A stretch of DNA of 64,000 nucleotides from Hymenopellis radicata (taxonomy: Eukaryota; Basidiomycota; Agaricomycetes; Agaricales; Physalacriaceae): NCBI GenBank assembly GCA_015501595.1, contig JADNRX010000147.1, positions 1-64,000 of the forward strand, given 5' to 3'. Under the pieces are notes generated by a model that searched no databases, was not told where the DNA came from, and saw nothing but the letters and a program-made list of their open reading frames with translations. Positions 1-10,062 of this stretch are shown here, one piece after another. The position numbers and the translations under genes were made by a program. Numbering within the stretch: the first letter of the stretch is position 1; the number at the start of each line of letters is the position of its first letter.

Positions 1-110
1 CTTATCACTCTGCCCACAAACACACTCGTAGCAATAACATGAAATCTATCTAAATCCTCGAGCCAACTTCAAGTTACCGTTGTAATGGGTGTATTTCTCA
101 AGTAGATGCC

Positions 111-1306
111 CTACTTGTTGATGCCCGCCATCGCGGCCAGCATTGCATCCCCAATCTTGGCCGGGCTGTCCGTCACAATCGCGCCCGCTTTTTCAAGGGC
201 AGCCACCTTGTCCTTGGCGGCGCCCTTGCCCCCCGCGATAATCGCGCCCGCATGGCCCATCCGCCGGCCCGGGGGCGCGGTGCGGCCGGCAATGAACGCG
301 ACGACGGGCTTGTTCTGGGTGTTGTGAGCCGCGATGTATTCAGCGGCTTCTTCCTCCATCGAGCCGCCAATTTCTCCGATGAGTACGATACCTAAAAGGG
401 GGGGGGGAGTGTGAGAAGGGTAAGAAGAAGAAGAATGGGGAGAACTGACCCTTGGTGTTAGGGTCGTTCAAAAAGACCTTTACGGACGTCGAGGTGCTGT
501 GTACCCGGGAAGGGGTCCCCGCCGATTCCGACGCAGAGGGACTGGCCCAAGCCGACTTGTGTAGTTTGCGCGACGGCTTCGTAGGTGAGTGTTCCGGACC
601 GAGATACGATTCCTGTATACCTTGTCAGCTTGGGGGGGGGATAGTAAGAGTAGGAGGACACACCAATACTCCCAGGCATATGAATATGGCCAGGCATAAT
701 ACCCATCTTGCACCCGCGGGGGTTAATCACGCCAGGACAATTCGGACCTACAAGGCGACTCTTGCTCTGGCTCTTGAGCGCGTTCATCACCCGGATCTCG
801 TCCGCCTGGGGGATGCCCTCAGTGATAGCGACAATCAAGCCTATCTCGTTTCTCAATGGCTTCTATGATGGCATCGGCAGCGGAGGGCGGCGGGACGTAG
901 AGCACGGTGGCGTCGGGCTGGGCTTCGCGGACGGCTTCGCGCACGGAGGCATAGACGGGGAGGCCGAGGTGGGTGGTGCCCGCTTTCTTGGGTGAGACGC
1001 CCCCGACGATGCGGGTCCCGTAGGCGAGCGCGGTCGAGGCGTGGAATGTGCCCTAGGAGAAAATAAGCGAGCATTCAAGGATAGGATAGGATTGCGCACG
1101 GTTTTTCCTGTAAAGCCCTGGATGAGAACCTTTGTGTCTGCGTGTACGAGCAGGTTGGAGATGGTGTCTTCGTAGCTTCGGCGGGCAGCGGTATGGCTGA
1201 ACGTCCGGCGTCCGGCTGGGGTTGTGGCATTTAGCCGAGAACACGAGACGCGACAGGACGATACGCACCGAGTTTAGCAGCGTGAACCTGTGCGGCGCGA
1301 TACATT
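111..1306 (-). CDS. LSC1: Succinyl-CoA ligase alpha subunit, mitochondrial (two apparent frameshifts)
   Basis: Alpha subunit of the matrix succinyl-CoA ligase, a TCA-cycle enzyme that converts succinyl-CoA plus NDP and phosphate to succinate, CoA and NTP. Exons on the minus strand: 1306-1270, 1215-1100, 1052-664, 612-450, 391-111. The first exon and start of the second give an Arg-rich mitochondrial presequence. The CoA-binding QGFTGKT and [10 protein letters not shown] motifs follow, then [14 protein letters not shown] and the phosphohistidine motif GHAGAI near the C-terminus. Two single extra bases break the frame: one in the TTT run at 849-851 (after EAIE) and one at about 498-502 (after GDPFPGT). 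With both removed the exons sum to exactly 327 codons plus stop, the usual family length. Either the assembly carries indels or the copy is inactive. It is divergent from the bS16 gene. Confidence 0.88.
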
Positions 1307-1919
1307 ACTTGTGGCGTGGCGGGTGGGGGACTCAAGACAACACCCGGGATAGCCCTCAGTGTTGGTGACTATTTGGCTGTGACGTCTTGACGCGTCTCCG
1401 CTGGATTTTCAGACTGAGAATGGCGCACCGTCGACTGCCACCAATGCGCGGACGGCGCCCCGTCTGTATTCCGTTGCGCGAATTCTAGACTTGCTACGCG
1501 TGGGAACCTCTCGCACATTTTTCGGTCACTGTACTCACGACGTCAGCTGCTCGCCAAACCAATCGATTGCGAGGTATTTGTATACGCGTCGTGTCTTCCT
1601 GCAAACTCTACGACCTCTCTATCGCCGCTCTTCGTCCTTTCAAGACGCGCCACAATTGACTTGGACATTGACTGTTCAGCAACATACAGCATTCAGGCCA
1701 ATCTATCATGGGACAGGTGCGGGGATTAACTATGAAGAGGACGGCACCTTGAATGGCTTCAAGATGAGCCACTGCTTGGGTAGACATGACCTCCAACGAC
1801 GTGTACAATTGAGTGGCCGAAACTTGGCCGAATGCAACAAGTCAGCCTTAGTCAGTACCGGAAAATGCCGGAAAGTCGCGTTACCTCCTGTCACGCCTAC
1901 ATTTTTGCTCAGCACCGTC
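1307..1919. other. Intergenic region between divergent LSC1 and bS16 genes
   Basis: No recognisable gene. The plus frame stays open from 1491 into the bS16 gene, but its translation before 1920 has no family resemblance. The stretch probably holds both promoters and 5' untranslated regions. Confidence 0.5.
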
Positions 1920-3267
1920 ATGCCCATCCGGCTGCGGTTCGCCCTCCACGGGACGCGCAACAACCGCATCTTCCACCTCGTCGCCATCGACGCCCGCCAC
2001 GCGCGCAACGCCGCCCCCGCAGAGCTCCTCGGCATCTACGACCCGCGCCTCCCCGCTACCATACACCCCGACGCCACACGCCGCACCCCAAATACCTACA
2101 ACGTTAAAGAGAACCCTGCAAGGACAGTCAGGTGGAGTGTTGATAGAATCAGGTATTGGCTTTCTGTGGGAGCCGTTCCGAGTAAGAGTGTCGCGCGTCT
2201 CTTGGAGGCTGGAGGTATTTTGGGGAAGGAAGGGAAGAGGATTGTTCCTGAGGGTGTTTCGATACACGCGTTGAATACAAAGTGTAGTCGCTGTGGCGTT
2301 GATGGCCATGCCGTCCGCGACTGTGACCAGCTGCCTGAAAAGGTTGTCAAAGTATGTATTTTGTTCTCTTGGAATACACGTCCTAACATACACTCAAGCA
2401 ACTAGCGACAAAACAGGAGGAGGCGGTGGAGGAGGAAGTGAAGGAGGAGAGAAAAGAACCACAAAACGCATTCGCCGACCTCCTCAAAGCATCCCGCGAA
2501 TTCGCCGCATCCTCCACCACACCCACCACCACCACCACGCCCCTCCCCGTCATCCAAGACCTCACCACCCCTTCCGAGCCCCGCCAATCCCTCCTCGCCG
2601 ACATGGACATCGTTCCCCCAGCCGCTCCCCCCTCGCCGGGTACACCATCGACTCCCTCTCCTCCATGTCCGAAGACGAGATCACCATGCTCTTCACCTTT
2701 GGGAAGAATGGGAGGAGGCCCGCCTCGACCGCATCCGCGCCCGCCGCGAGTTTGAGAATGAGCAAGAAGACTTGGACGACGATCTCAGAGAGGCGCTCCA
2801 GCAGGAGTGGGACGACATGGGCCCAGAGCCCGATATCTACGGCTATAATCAGCTGGAGGATGAGAGTGATATGTATGCCGGGGAGGGCGAGGGTGAGAGG
2901 TATCCGTTGTATGAGAAAAAGGTTGGTGGTTTATGCTCCTGCTTTCTCATGACTTTGACTGATGCGTGTGTGTGTAGGACATTGAACGCGAATTCGAGAA
3001 AATACGCGATCAAACGACGCCCGCGCACAAGTTTGTGCCCAGTAAGCTGAGCAGGAGGAAAGCGGACGCCGCGAGAAGGAGTGGAAGGCCCAACGCGAGG
3101 CCGAGTTTGTCGCGGAGAAAATCAGCGCTCTCAAGGCCCAGCCAGACTTGGTTGAGCCGTCGGACTTGGAGGCCCTGTTCAGAGATGTGAAGAAGGATGT
3201 GGATCTGGAGAAGGAAAGGGAGGCTGTTTTGGAGCATGTGGCCAAGGGGAAGAGCTTGAAGCGGTGA
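1920..3267 (+). CDS. MRPS16: Mitochondrial small-subunit ribosomal protein bS16 with C-terminal zinc knuckle and acidic tail
   Basis: Residues 1 to about 110 match bacterial-type S16: basic MPIRLRFALHG start, LLGIYDP, then the WSVDRIRYWLSVGAVPS and VARLLEAGG segment. The same exon continues without a stop into a CX2CX4HX4C zinc knuckle (CSRCGVDGHAVRDC). Two further exons encode a Glu/Lys-rich, Pro/Thr-rich and coiled-coil-like tail. Exons: 1920-2351, 2399-2921, 2978-3267. The second exon changes frame in the Pro-rich region around 2625-2645 and again near 2700-2710, and the third near 3070-3080. All three fit single missing bases, giving about 415 codons. S16 acts in the mitoribosome small subunit; the role of the extension is unknown. 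Two genes joined by a lost stop is an alternative, but no start codon in a good context separates them. Confidence 0.72.
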
Positions 3268-3367
3268 TTCTCGCAAGTTGGATAGAGTAGCGATGTTTCT
3301 TTAATGCCCATGATTATGTGTGGCGTGTGTTTGGCGATCATGAGTATGCGTGGAGGGCCATAAGTCA

Positions 3368-3468
3368 TCTCTGATAGTATATCGGTTAGTACACGCGCCT
3401 GTCATGACCCAAACACGATGATATACATGTTTGCGCGCGAAAGCTGGGTTCGACTCCCAGTCAGAGAG
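3368..3468 (+). tRNA. tRNA-Asp (GTC) with 27-nt intron
   Basis: Acceptor stem TCTCTGA/TCAGAGA, a D-arm with GGTTAGTACAC, anticodon loop CTGTCAT with anticodon GTC at 3401-3403, anticodon stem CGCGC/GCGCG and the T-arm GGTTCGACTCC. An intron of about 27 nt (3405-3431) lies one base 3' of the anticodon, the normal nuclear tRNA intron position. The exons match the minus-strand copy at 20703-20796. Confidence 0.93.
3405..3431 (+). other. tRNA-Asp intron
   Basis: Intron between anticodon-loop positions 37 and 38. Its sequence is unrelated to the intron of the second tRNA-Asp copy (20740-20759), although the exons are the same. Confidence 0.8.
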
Positions 3469-3517
3469 CTACAGTGTACGGCCCAGACTAACTTTTTTCT
3501 TTGCTATGGGTAACGGA

Positions 3518-3897
3518 TAGGGTTGTGCAGTATATTCCCCCGCCCGGTTACTAACATCGGCGGGATATACGGTGTTATTAGCAGTTAATAACCGCCCACG
3601 TGATGGTATGTGGCGCATTTTCCCCTCACCCTTCCATTTTTGGCTTCTCATCCCTCAAAATGAATAAATTCAAGGCTAATTCAGTGCATTCTCTACTCAA
3701 AGGTACCTTGCTCATGCTACAATATGAGGTGTTCTAGTGTCTCGATGATCCGACGACTACACCATCACTGATCACATGACTGGCAGGTTGATAACCCCGC
3801 TTGATTCTTTTGGGGGTGTTATTAACCTGGTTATTAACAGTTAATAACCGGTTAAATATCCAACGGCGCGATATTGGGGGTATCCTGCGCAACCCTA
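3518..3897. mobile_element. hAT-like MITE with TAGGGT...ACCCTA ends
   Basis: A 380-bp element with imperfect terminal inverted repeats (TAGGGTTGTGCAG at the left, TAGGGTTGCGCAG as the reverse complement of the right). It is flanked by a perfect 8-bp duplication gtaacgga at 3510-3517 and 3898-3905. An 8-bp duplication with TAGGG-type ends is the hAT signature. The interior holds repeated TTATTAACAGTTAATAACC-like palindromes and no coding region. It begins 50 bp past the 3' end of the tRNA-Asp gene. Confidence 0.85.
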
Positions 3898-3905
3898 GTA
3901 ACGGA

Positions 3906-4808
3906 ACAAGTTACAATTATTTGAATTTTGAATTTTGAGCAGCTATGTGTGGCAGGTGCCTCGAGCTGCTAAGTGCTTATTATCCAGGTCCCAGGACTGG
4001 CGCCTCACTGCCACTGCAGGGCCGAGCTGAAGAAACACGTCCCATTTCGGTAGCGCATTTTTAGAAAGCCTAGATTCGCCGGCTCCCCACAACGCGTGTG
4101 CATTCTCTTTCTCTTTTCCTAAACTCCCATCCTTGCTCTTCAGACTTCCAGCCTTGTCAGTTGTCCATTTCTCGCACCACCCACCTATCATTTGTCTTGA
4201 TCCATCCGGAGTTCTCCGCTTGCTTGATTCCAGCCCAATCATGTCCAGGTGTCTCGTTCTGCTTTCCACCGCAAGTGGATCCGGAGACCTCTCCCCGAAA
4301 ACCCCAGGATACATTGTCATCTTCAATGAGTCCTCCGAGTTCTTCTGCTTTGTTCTTCTCCGGTATAAAAGTGATCTGTGTCGCCTTGGGTGGTGGAAGG
4401 CACGCCTCGGATTGGTTACGCCAAGTTGGCAAGCGCGTTCTCCAGCTCGGGTGCGCCGGCGGTGGTGGTGTAGGAAGTGGTTCCGGGCCTCCACCAGGCG
4501 CGGAGGAGGAGGGGGACTGTTTGGTTTCGCGGGCAAGTTTGGTCTGAGCGAATGTAGTACAAATAATGGGCGCAGTGAGTTAGTTGCGCGGTCAGAAAGG
4601 ATGGCAGAGAGAGGGCAGGTTGCAGCAGCAACTTACAGCCAAGAAAGGTTAAAACGTATTGCTGGCCATCGGCTCGAGACTGACTGCCCAGAATGTTGAT
4701 GAACCAATAATACTAAAATGTCTCATTCAAACACAAGTATGTAACCCCAAGAAAAAGAACGCATCACTGAAAGAACAAACAAGAAATGAAAGCCCAAAAA
4801 CGCCGTTA
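3906..4808. other. No confident gene; possible small minus-strand spliced gene
   Basis: On the minus strand, an acceptor near 4706 followed by a frame reading INILGSQSRADGQQYV with donor GTAAGT near 4645, then an acceptor near 4552, could be exons of a short protein. Its second part would be Pro/Ser-rich. The phases do not join cleanly and there is no clear start, so I do not call a gene. The rest looks non-coding. Confidence 0.25.
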
Positions 4809-5620
4809 CTACTTCTTGCAATACCCCGCACTCTCAGTGATAAAGTTGATAGACCCATCGGGCTCCGTCTGCCCACCGCAGTTATCGGCATCCTTCTGGT
4901 CGTGGCACTTGCTGAACAGCGCGCAAGTCAGCTGGGTGCTGCCGTCCTATATTATATCGCATATTCAGTATCAATCCACTAAAATTGGGGCGGGATGGGG
5001 AAGGGGTCACCTTGGCGTTGTTGTCGTGGTAGGCTTCAATGAACGTTCGTGAGCAACTTGGCAACCAAGGAAGAACGTGGCGGGGGACTCACTATTGAAA
5101 AAGACACAGCCATCGACGCCCGTGCACATGGTCTCGCAATCTAATTGAAGAGTTGAGCGACATCCAAGCCCGGGCGAGCCACAAACCATCAACAGTATCC
5201 ACAAGCCCATACGTCAGATAGTCGTCCGCCTGCACCGCGCACGTCCCGTTCGTAAAGGTCGGCGTCCACGGGTTCGACGGGTGCGACGGCGGCTTGGGGC
5301 AGTGCAGGCACAGCGGGAGGAGGTCCAGGAGCCGGCAGATCAGCTACCAAAAAGTCATACATAACACGATGGGGGAGTAGTAGAATCCGTACGCCATCTT
5401 TGAGCCACCGACAGATGCTCTGGAGGTTCTGGGGGTGGTCGCCGTAGTACCACCCGGGCTTGCAGCCCTTCTGCCACGGCGGGATCGGCGCGCCGTAGTG
5501 GTTGGCGAGGGACAGCTCCCCGCCGAGCGCCGCGGAGAGCGTCGCGTCGCTCGACGCGGTGGACGCCAAGGCGGCACCGGCAGTCGCAAGGGTTGCGGTG
5601 AGGATCGTGAAGAAGCGCAT
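4809..5620 (-). CDS. Secreted cysteine-rich protein, fruit-body-specific type
   Basis: Five exons (5620-5393, 5343-5187, 5140-5093, 5033-5011, 4946-4809) give a clean 197-residue frame. Residues 1 to about 20 are a signal peptide (MRFFTILTATLATAGAALAS). The mature part holds many cysteines. Its C-terminal domain contains DCETMCTGVDGCVFFNTYHD, LTCALFSKCHD and ADNCGGQTEPDGSINFI. This pattern is found in secreted proteins annotated as fruit-body specific in mushrooms. That family link is from recall of the motif and not proven here. Function is unknown; extracellular location is inferred from the signal peptide. The gene is intact. Confidence 0.8.
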
Positions 5621-6880
5621 TTTCAGAGAAAAAGATTTTTTAGCTAAGGAAGAGGAGGAGGATTGTCGAGAAGTGGAATGTTCAAGACGATGGGGAACTC
5701 TTACTCGTCAAAGCAGAGGGTTTTATACGCGCGAGCGTTTACCGCCCATCACCAAAAGTTGGTCCTTTCGAATTAGAAACCGCGTCGGAGATGGAGGGGC
5801 TGTCAAGGGACTCAATGAGAGTAACGTGTTGAACGCGGTGAATGTCTGGGTCCTGCGTGTATGCGCCCTGGCCTTGATGTACAGCACGCCGGCGTTCGCC
5901 AGTGATAATCAGTATACACAGAAGACGTCGGCGGTTGGAACGTGTGCTGTAGAGTACCACCGTGGCGGCCCTTCATGTCGAGCATAGAAAGGACTCTGAA
6001 GAATAGCCTGGAGCTCGCGGAGTTTGTGACTTGCAGAGGGAGAGACGCGTTGAGCAAGTCCGACGCTGACAAAGGGTCTTCAACACATCAAATTTTCAAA
6101 TCTGTCAGTGAGTCAGTTTTGTTCGGGCTCTTGTGATGTGAGATACGGCGAGACCTGACCTGTCAGGGAATCCAAGAGAGCTTCGCGGGTGTAAGAAGAG
6201 ACGTTTGTCATGTCAGGCCTAAAACTCCCCCAATAGTGGCATGTTAATAACTGCAGCTACGAATGTCTTCTCTGTGAAGGGGTTTCTCGAAGAGACTGCG
6301 GACTGGCAAACTTCTCATTGTACGCAACACGTTCCAACAGAATGAAAGCGCCGCCGGTATAACAGTAGGCAGGCGTAAAAGACTCGAGTCTCTGTCTGTT
6401 GTGCATAACTCCGACGAATTGTTTGAGAGTTATGGTAGACGTGCACCTCGTATGGTCCCCTGTGCCTGCATTAATGAAGAAGAGAAAAAGCCTCGGCTCT
6501 CGAGGAACGTTGGGGAAGTCGTACGACGCAGTCCAAGTTTAGAAGATGGGCCCGTGCGTGATGCAAATCTGAATCATATGATGAGAGGCGGAACTATGCA
6601 GATGTATGTGCTAAATTGTGTTCGTCGACACGTTCTTCGGCGGTCGGGGCTGTAGATTCAGAGAAGTTACTCAGGCCTTCTTGCTGGCTGTACCTTCATT
6701 TCGTCCTGACAGAATGCATAGTCTGGGCAAGGACTGAGGCCGATGTGATACGGCCGGTGGTGACCCTTTCCAGCAGTGTAACAAGAGATACGGGGGACGA
6801 AGCCTAGATGCATTTGTTAGATGTTGTCACTCGTTATTCCTTGAAGCTTGAAGACCTAGCGCCCATAAAATGTGCAATTG
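5621..6880. other. Intergenic, no gene seen
   Basis: About 1.26 kb between the secreted-protein gene and the 3' end of the ACBP-ankyrin gene. Only short frames without splice support or family resemblance. It presumably includes the promoter of the minus-strand secreted-protein gene. Confidence 0.5.
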
Positions 6881-7635
6881 TCATTGTGGATTCAAAAGCT
6901 GTATAACCTCCTCATGGCCCAGCTCGATTGCAACATCAAGCGGGGTCATCCCATCTTGATCCTACAAAAATGATTCAATCTTCAAGTACAGCAAAGCGCG
7001 GAAAGAGAACATACCTTAACATCAATCTTTGCCCCTCGTTCAAGAAGCCTCTTAACCGCAACATCATCTCCCCGGTCGGCAGCGCGGTGTAACGGCGTAT
7101 ACCCCTTGACAGAAAGATCCCATCAGGCAAGGAAAAGAGCGCGAGACGGAGGAAAACACACATATTCGTCTATCGCGTTTACATCTCCATCCCCATCTCC
7201 GTCCTCCGTATCCGGAGCATCAGCATCATCCGTCCGGCGCATAGTGCTCACGGAGACACCAAATCCCGCGCCCTTGGACGTGCTCGTTGACGGTTCAGAG
7301 TTATCCAGATTATCCCAGTCGATATCCTCCTCCTCTTTCTTTAGCAGCGGAATATCGGAAGAGGGCCCAGGCCACCCCATCCCCTTTGCAATCTCCATAT
7401 ACCTCTCCTGCGCCTCTGTCTCATCCATGTCCTTGCCTCCCAGTTTATCCCAGGCATCCCACTTGGCGCGCCCCGTCCAATCAAGGAGCCCCGGACGCGT
7501 CGTTGTAGGCTTGGGCCCGGATGTGACGTATTTGTAGAGCGCGTATAGTTCTAGTTTTGTTTGGGTAGATGGAGATGGGGAGGAGGGGGAGGGGGAAGAG
7601 AGGTATGCTGCTGCGGAGTTGAAGGCGTCGCTCAT
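6881..7635 (-). CDS. Acyl-CoA-binding protein with ankyrin repeats (ACBD6-like)
   Basis: Three exons (7635-7162, 7104-7015, 6961-6881) give 214 residues with no frame problem. An acyl-CoA-binding domain occupies roughly residues 3-85 (FNSAAAYLSS, LYALYKYVTSG, WTGRAKWDAWDKL, ERYMEIA). An acidic linker follows, then about two ankyrin repeats (YTPLHRAADRGDDVAVKRLL and MTPLDVAIELGHEEVIQLL). The family binds long-chain acyl-CoA esters in the cytosol or at membranes; the ankyrin part probably mediates protein contacts. It shares a 167-bp divergent promoter region with LSM5. Confidence 0.9.
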
Positions 7636-7802
7636 GATGTAGAGTTTATCTCGCCAGTTTAGAGATTCGAGCACTCCTGTATTCGGTCGTGAGTAGGAAA
7701 TTACAAGAGACTTTTCTTTTGACGTGATGGTGAAAAGAAAGCAACGATCGAGCCGTTGATCAACAACAACGCACCTTGCTCTCTCACCACCACCATCACA
7801 TC

Positions 7803-8308
7803 ATGGCCTCGCAAATCCTCCCGCTCGAGCTCATCGATCGCTGCATTGGCTCGCGCATCTGGGTCATCATGAAGAGCGAGCGCGAGTTTTCCGGGACGCT
7901 CTTAGGATTCGATGACTTCGTTAGTGCGTCTGCGTATTCCAATCTCCAACTGAATTCTCATGTTTCCCGTCCCTTGCTCTCACTCTACTGTCTGCTAAAC
8001 TCCAACCTACCTCAACCGGGACTAAAACGCGCATAGACATGGTTCTCGAGGACGTGACTGAATACGAGCGCACGCCGACAGGGACGAAGACAACCAAGCT
8101 CGCACAGACACTCCTCAACGGTAATAACATATGTATGGTAAGTACTGCTCGTCGTGTTTGATTCCATTTTGGATGTGATCTCGTTACTATGAATTGTTTC
8201 CGCACCATGATCCCACTTCATTCGCGTTTCCTGCTATTTCACCAACTGTCGAGTAGATGCTCATCTTCTCCCTAGCTCGTACCAGGAAGCAATGGTCCCG
8301 AGGAGTAG
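7803..8308 (+). CDS. LSM5: U6 snRNA-associated Sm-like protein LSm5
   Basis: Exons 7803-7923, 8037-8137 and 8276-8308 give 84 residues. The Sm1 part reads [32 protein letters not shown] and the Sm2 part MVLEDVTEY...NNICMLVPG, the usual LSm5 layout and length. It is a subunit of the LSm1-7 (mRNA decay) and LSm2-8 (U6 snRNP) rings. The start follows a run of CAC repeats. The first intron (113 nt, donor GTGCGT) is longer than usual for this locus. Confidence 0.95.
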
Positions 8309-8833
8309 CGCGGTGCATTCGCCTCGAACATACTTCGAGAAACCCACGTCGTGTCGGGTGTCATGGGGTGTAGGGGAAACAATTTGGCAGTCATACGAAG
8401 GAGTTCTGAAGGAGTTGTGATTCGAAAACGTCGCAGATGTGTGTACAAAAGGATTATCGATATTCCACGCGTAGCGAACCGTCAACGCGTTTGAAGGCCC
8501 ACGGTGTGATGTCCTTGATTCATCGCTCTCGTGACAGCCCTCTATACGGTGTTTGCCTTCGGAAGTGTCGATCCTTTCCGTCAGTCCCAACCTAAAGAAA
8601 TTTGGCTTTCTGTACATTTATTCCTATGGGATTCAACGAGGAGTGACGATAAGTCATCATTCAGCGTCCCTGTATAGAGCACTCGGTGGTATATGCCTAG
8701 GCTCGCGGGGTTTGCGCCACACAGGAACAAAGATAGATCCTTCAAGTCATCTCGGTAGTACCTGCAATAAAAATCCTTCGGTCCTGAGTAGGGCTAAGTC
8801 ACTTCTCGTTGCTCGATTCTTGGAAGGTCGAAA
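8309..8833. other. Intergenic, no gene seen
   Basis: Downstream of LSM5 and before the MITE cluster. No supported coding region; a minus-strand open frame at 8261-8617 has no recognisable content and overlaps the LSM5 3' end. Confidence 0.45.
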
Positions 8834-9431
8834 TATGGTGGCGCAGTAAACCGAGGTTTTGATACACCTCGGGTTTACTGCGGTTTTTAACAGTATCGAC
8901 ACAGTATTGAAAGCTTGGCTGAGGGATCATGGATGGGTATGTTTCGACATGATCACTTAATGTGACGTCGCGCTGGCACTCGGAGAAGTTGAGAGTGGCG
9001 GGACAAGGGCGGGATCACAATGGTAGGGTGGTGCAGTAAACCCTAGGTTTTGATACACCTTGGATTTACTGCAGTTATTAACAGTATTGATTTCGATGCC
9101 GGTATGCTGGCGCAGGGAGAAGCTGAGAGCGGCAGGACAAAGGCGGGATGGGGGCGGGGTCGTGGCGCGGCGCCACATCACGTGTTTAGGCACGCGCCGG
9201 TATCGAAACCGTTAGTAACGGTTTCAAAACCATGGCCTCCCGGGGCATTGGTATCAATACCATTACTAACAGCCCCGGGAAGTTTACTGCGCCACCCTAC
9301 ACGACGGCGAGCCGTTGCGCCACATCGCGTGTCCAGAAACACGTGCTGGTTTCGAAAAAAAGGTTTCGATTCTTTCGAATCGGGGCCTTCGGTATCAATA
9401 CGTTATTAACACGAGGTTTACTGCGCCACAA
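8834..9431. mobile_element. Degenerate outer MITE of the TAGGGTGGCGCAGTAAACC family
   Basis: The left end (TGGTGGCGCAGTAAACC from about 8834) is inverted at the right (GGTTTACTGCGCCAC ending about 9426). The TAGGGT tip is eroded on both sides and no duplication can be defined. Inside are repeats of the form GGTTTTGATACACC and TATTAACA, and a second complete element at 9024-9299. Confidence 0.5.
9024..9299. mobile_element. hAT-like MITE nested in the 8834-9431 element
   Basis: A 276-bp element. It begins TAGGGTGGTGCAGTAAACC and ends GTTTACTGCGCCACCCTA. Flanks are cacaatgg (9016-9023) and cacgacgg (9300-9307), which match at 6 of 8. Both mismatches are CG in one copy and CA or TG in the other, as CpG decay would give. 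No coding content. Confidence 0.7.
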
Positions 9432-9530
9432 CCCAGGGTGCACTGCCGGCCCGCCCGGCGCCCGGTGCCCACTGCCCAGGGCGCACGGGCCCGATTGGGG
9501 CCGCTGGGGAAGAAAAAAAACTGTTACCAG

Positions 9531-9607
9531 CCAATCTGAGGTAAATCCAGCACGATAACCAGGAGCCGACCTCCTCAAGGGAAGGCCGCGTACGTATATT
9601 GAAACTC
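9531..9607 (-). repeat. Split direct repeat B2 of the YR retrotransposon (3' terminus)
   Basis: 77 bp identical to 13787-13863 (B1). Followed at 9608-9642 by a 35-bp spacer and then the A2 repeat. Confidence 0.8.
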
Positions 9608-9642
9608 TGGGAGGGCTACGTAATGTACATGAGTTGGGTGGG

Positions 9643-10062
9643 CAACAGAAAATACTACTGTCGCGACCGGTAAGAACTTTGCATATAAGTAAAGTAAAAT
9701 AAGACGCACCTGGCGGCGACGCGGTAAGAGCTGGGGTATGCGAGACATGACCCGCAAGGCTATGCGTCCCGCCAGGCGTGAGACAGTGAACCGTGTATGT
9801 CCCGATCACAGAAAAGTCAACGATACGGAAACTAAGAACAAATAATGTGAGATTCAGGAATGGAGGTGAAGAGTAACGCCGAGGGCGGTGCCGATGGCTA
9901 ACGAATGAACGCCGAGGGCGCCGATGGCAATCTAGATGAAAGTGAGTGCACAATGTCTGCCGAAGGCGAACTCACTCGGTTTGTTTTCGCAACCCGACGG
10001 GTAACAAACCACGGACGTCTCTTTGCGACCTAGAGGACTAGGTAGAGACATCGCTTCGTGAG
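9643..10062 (-). repeat. Split direct repeat A2, distal 420 bp
   Basis: Matches A1 positions 19365-19776 plus 20601-20608, also 420 bp. It runs from CAACAGAAAATACTACTG to CTTCGTGAG. The remaining 71 bp of A2 lie at 13716-13786, on the far side of a 3.65-kb insertion. Confidence 0.82.

Noticed and set aside
1491..1919. Open plus-strand frame continuous with the bS16 gene
   Set aside because: The translation has no family resemblance and the S16 domain starts cleanly at the ATG at 1920.
3943..4536. 197-codon minus-strand open frame
   Set aside because: Low-complexity His/Arg/Pro translation, typical of a shadow frame; better exon-like text lies in another frame but does not assemble.
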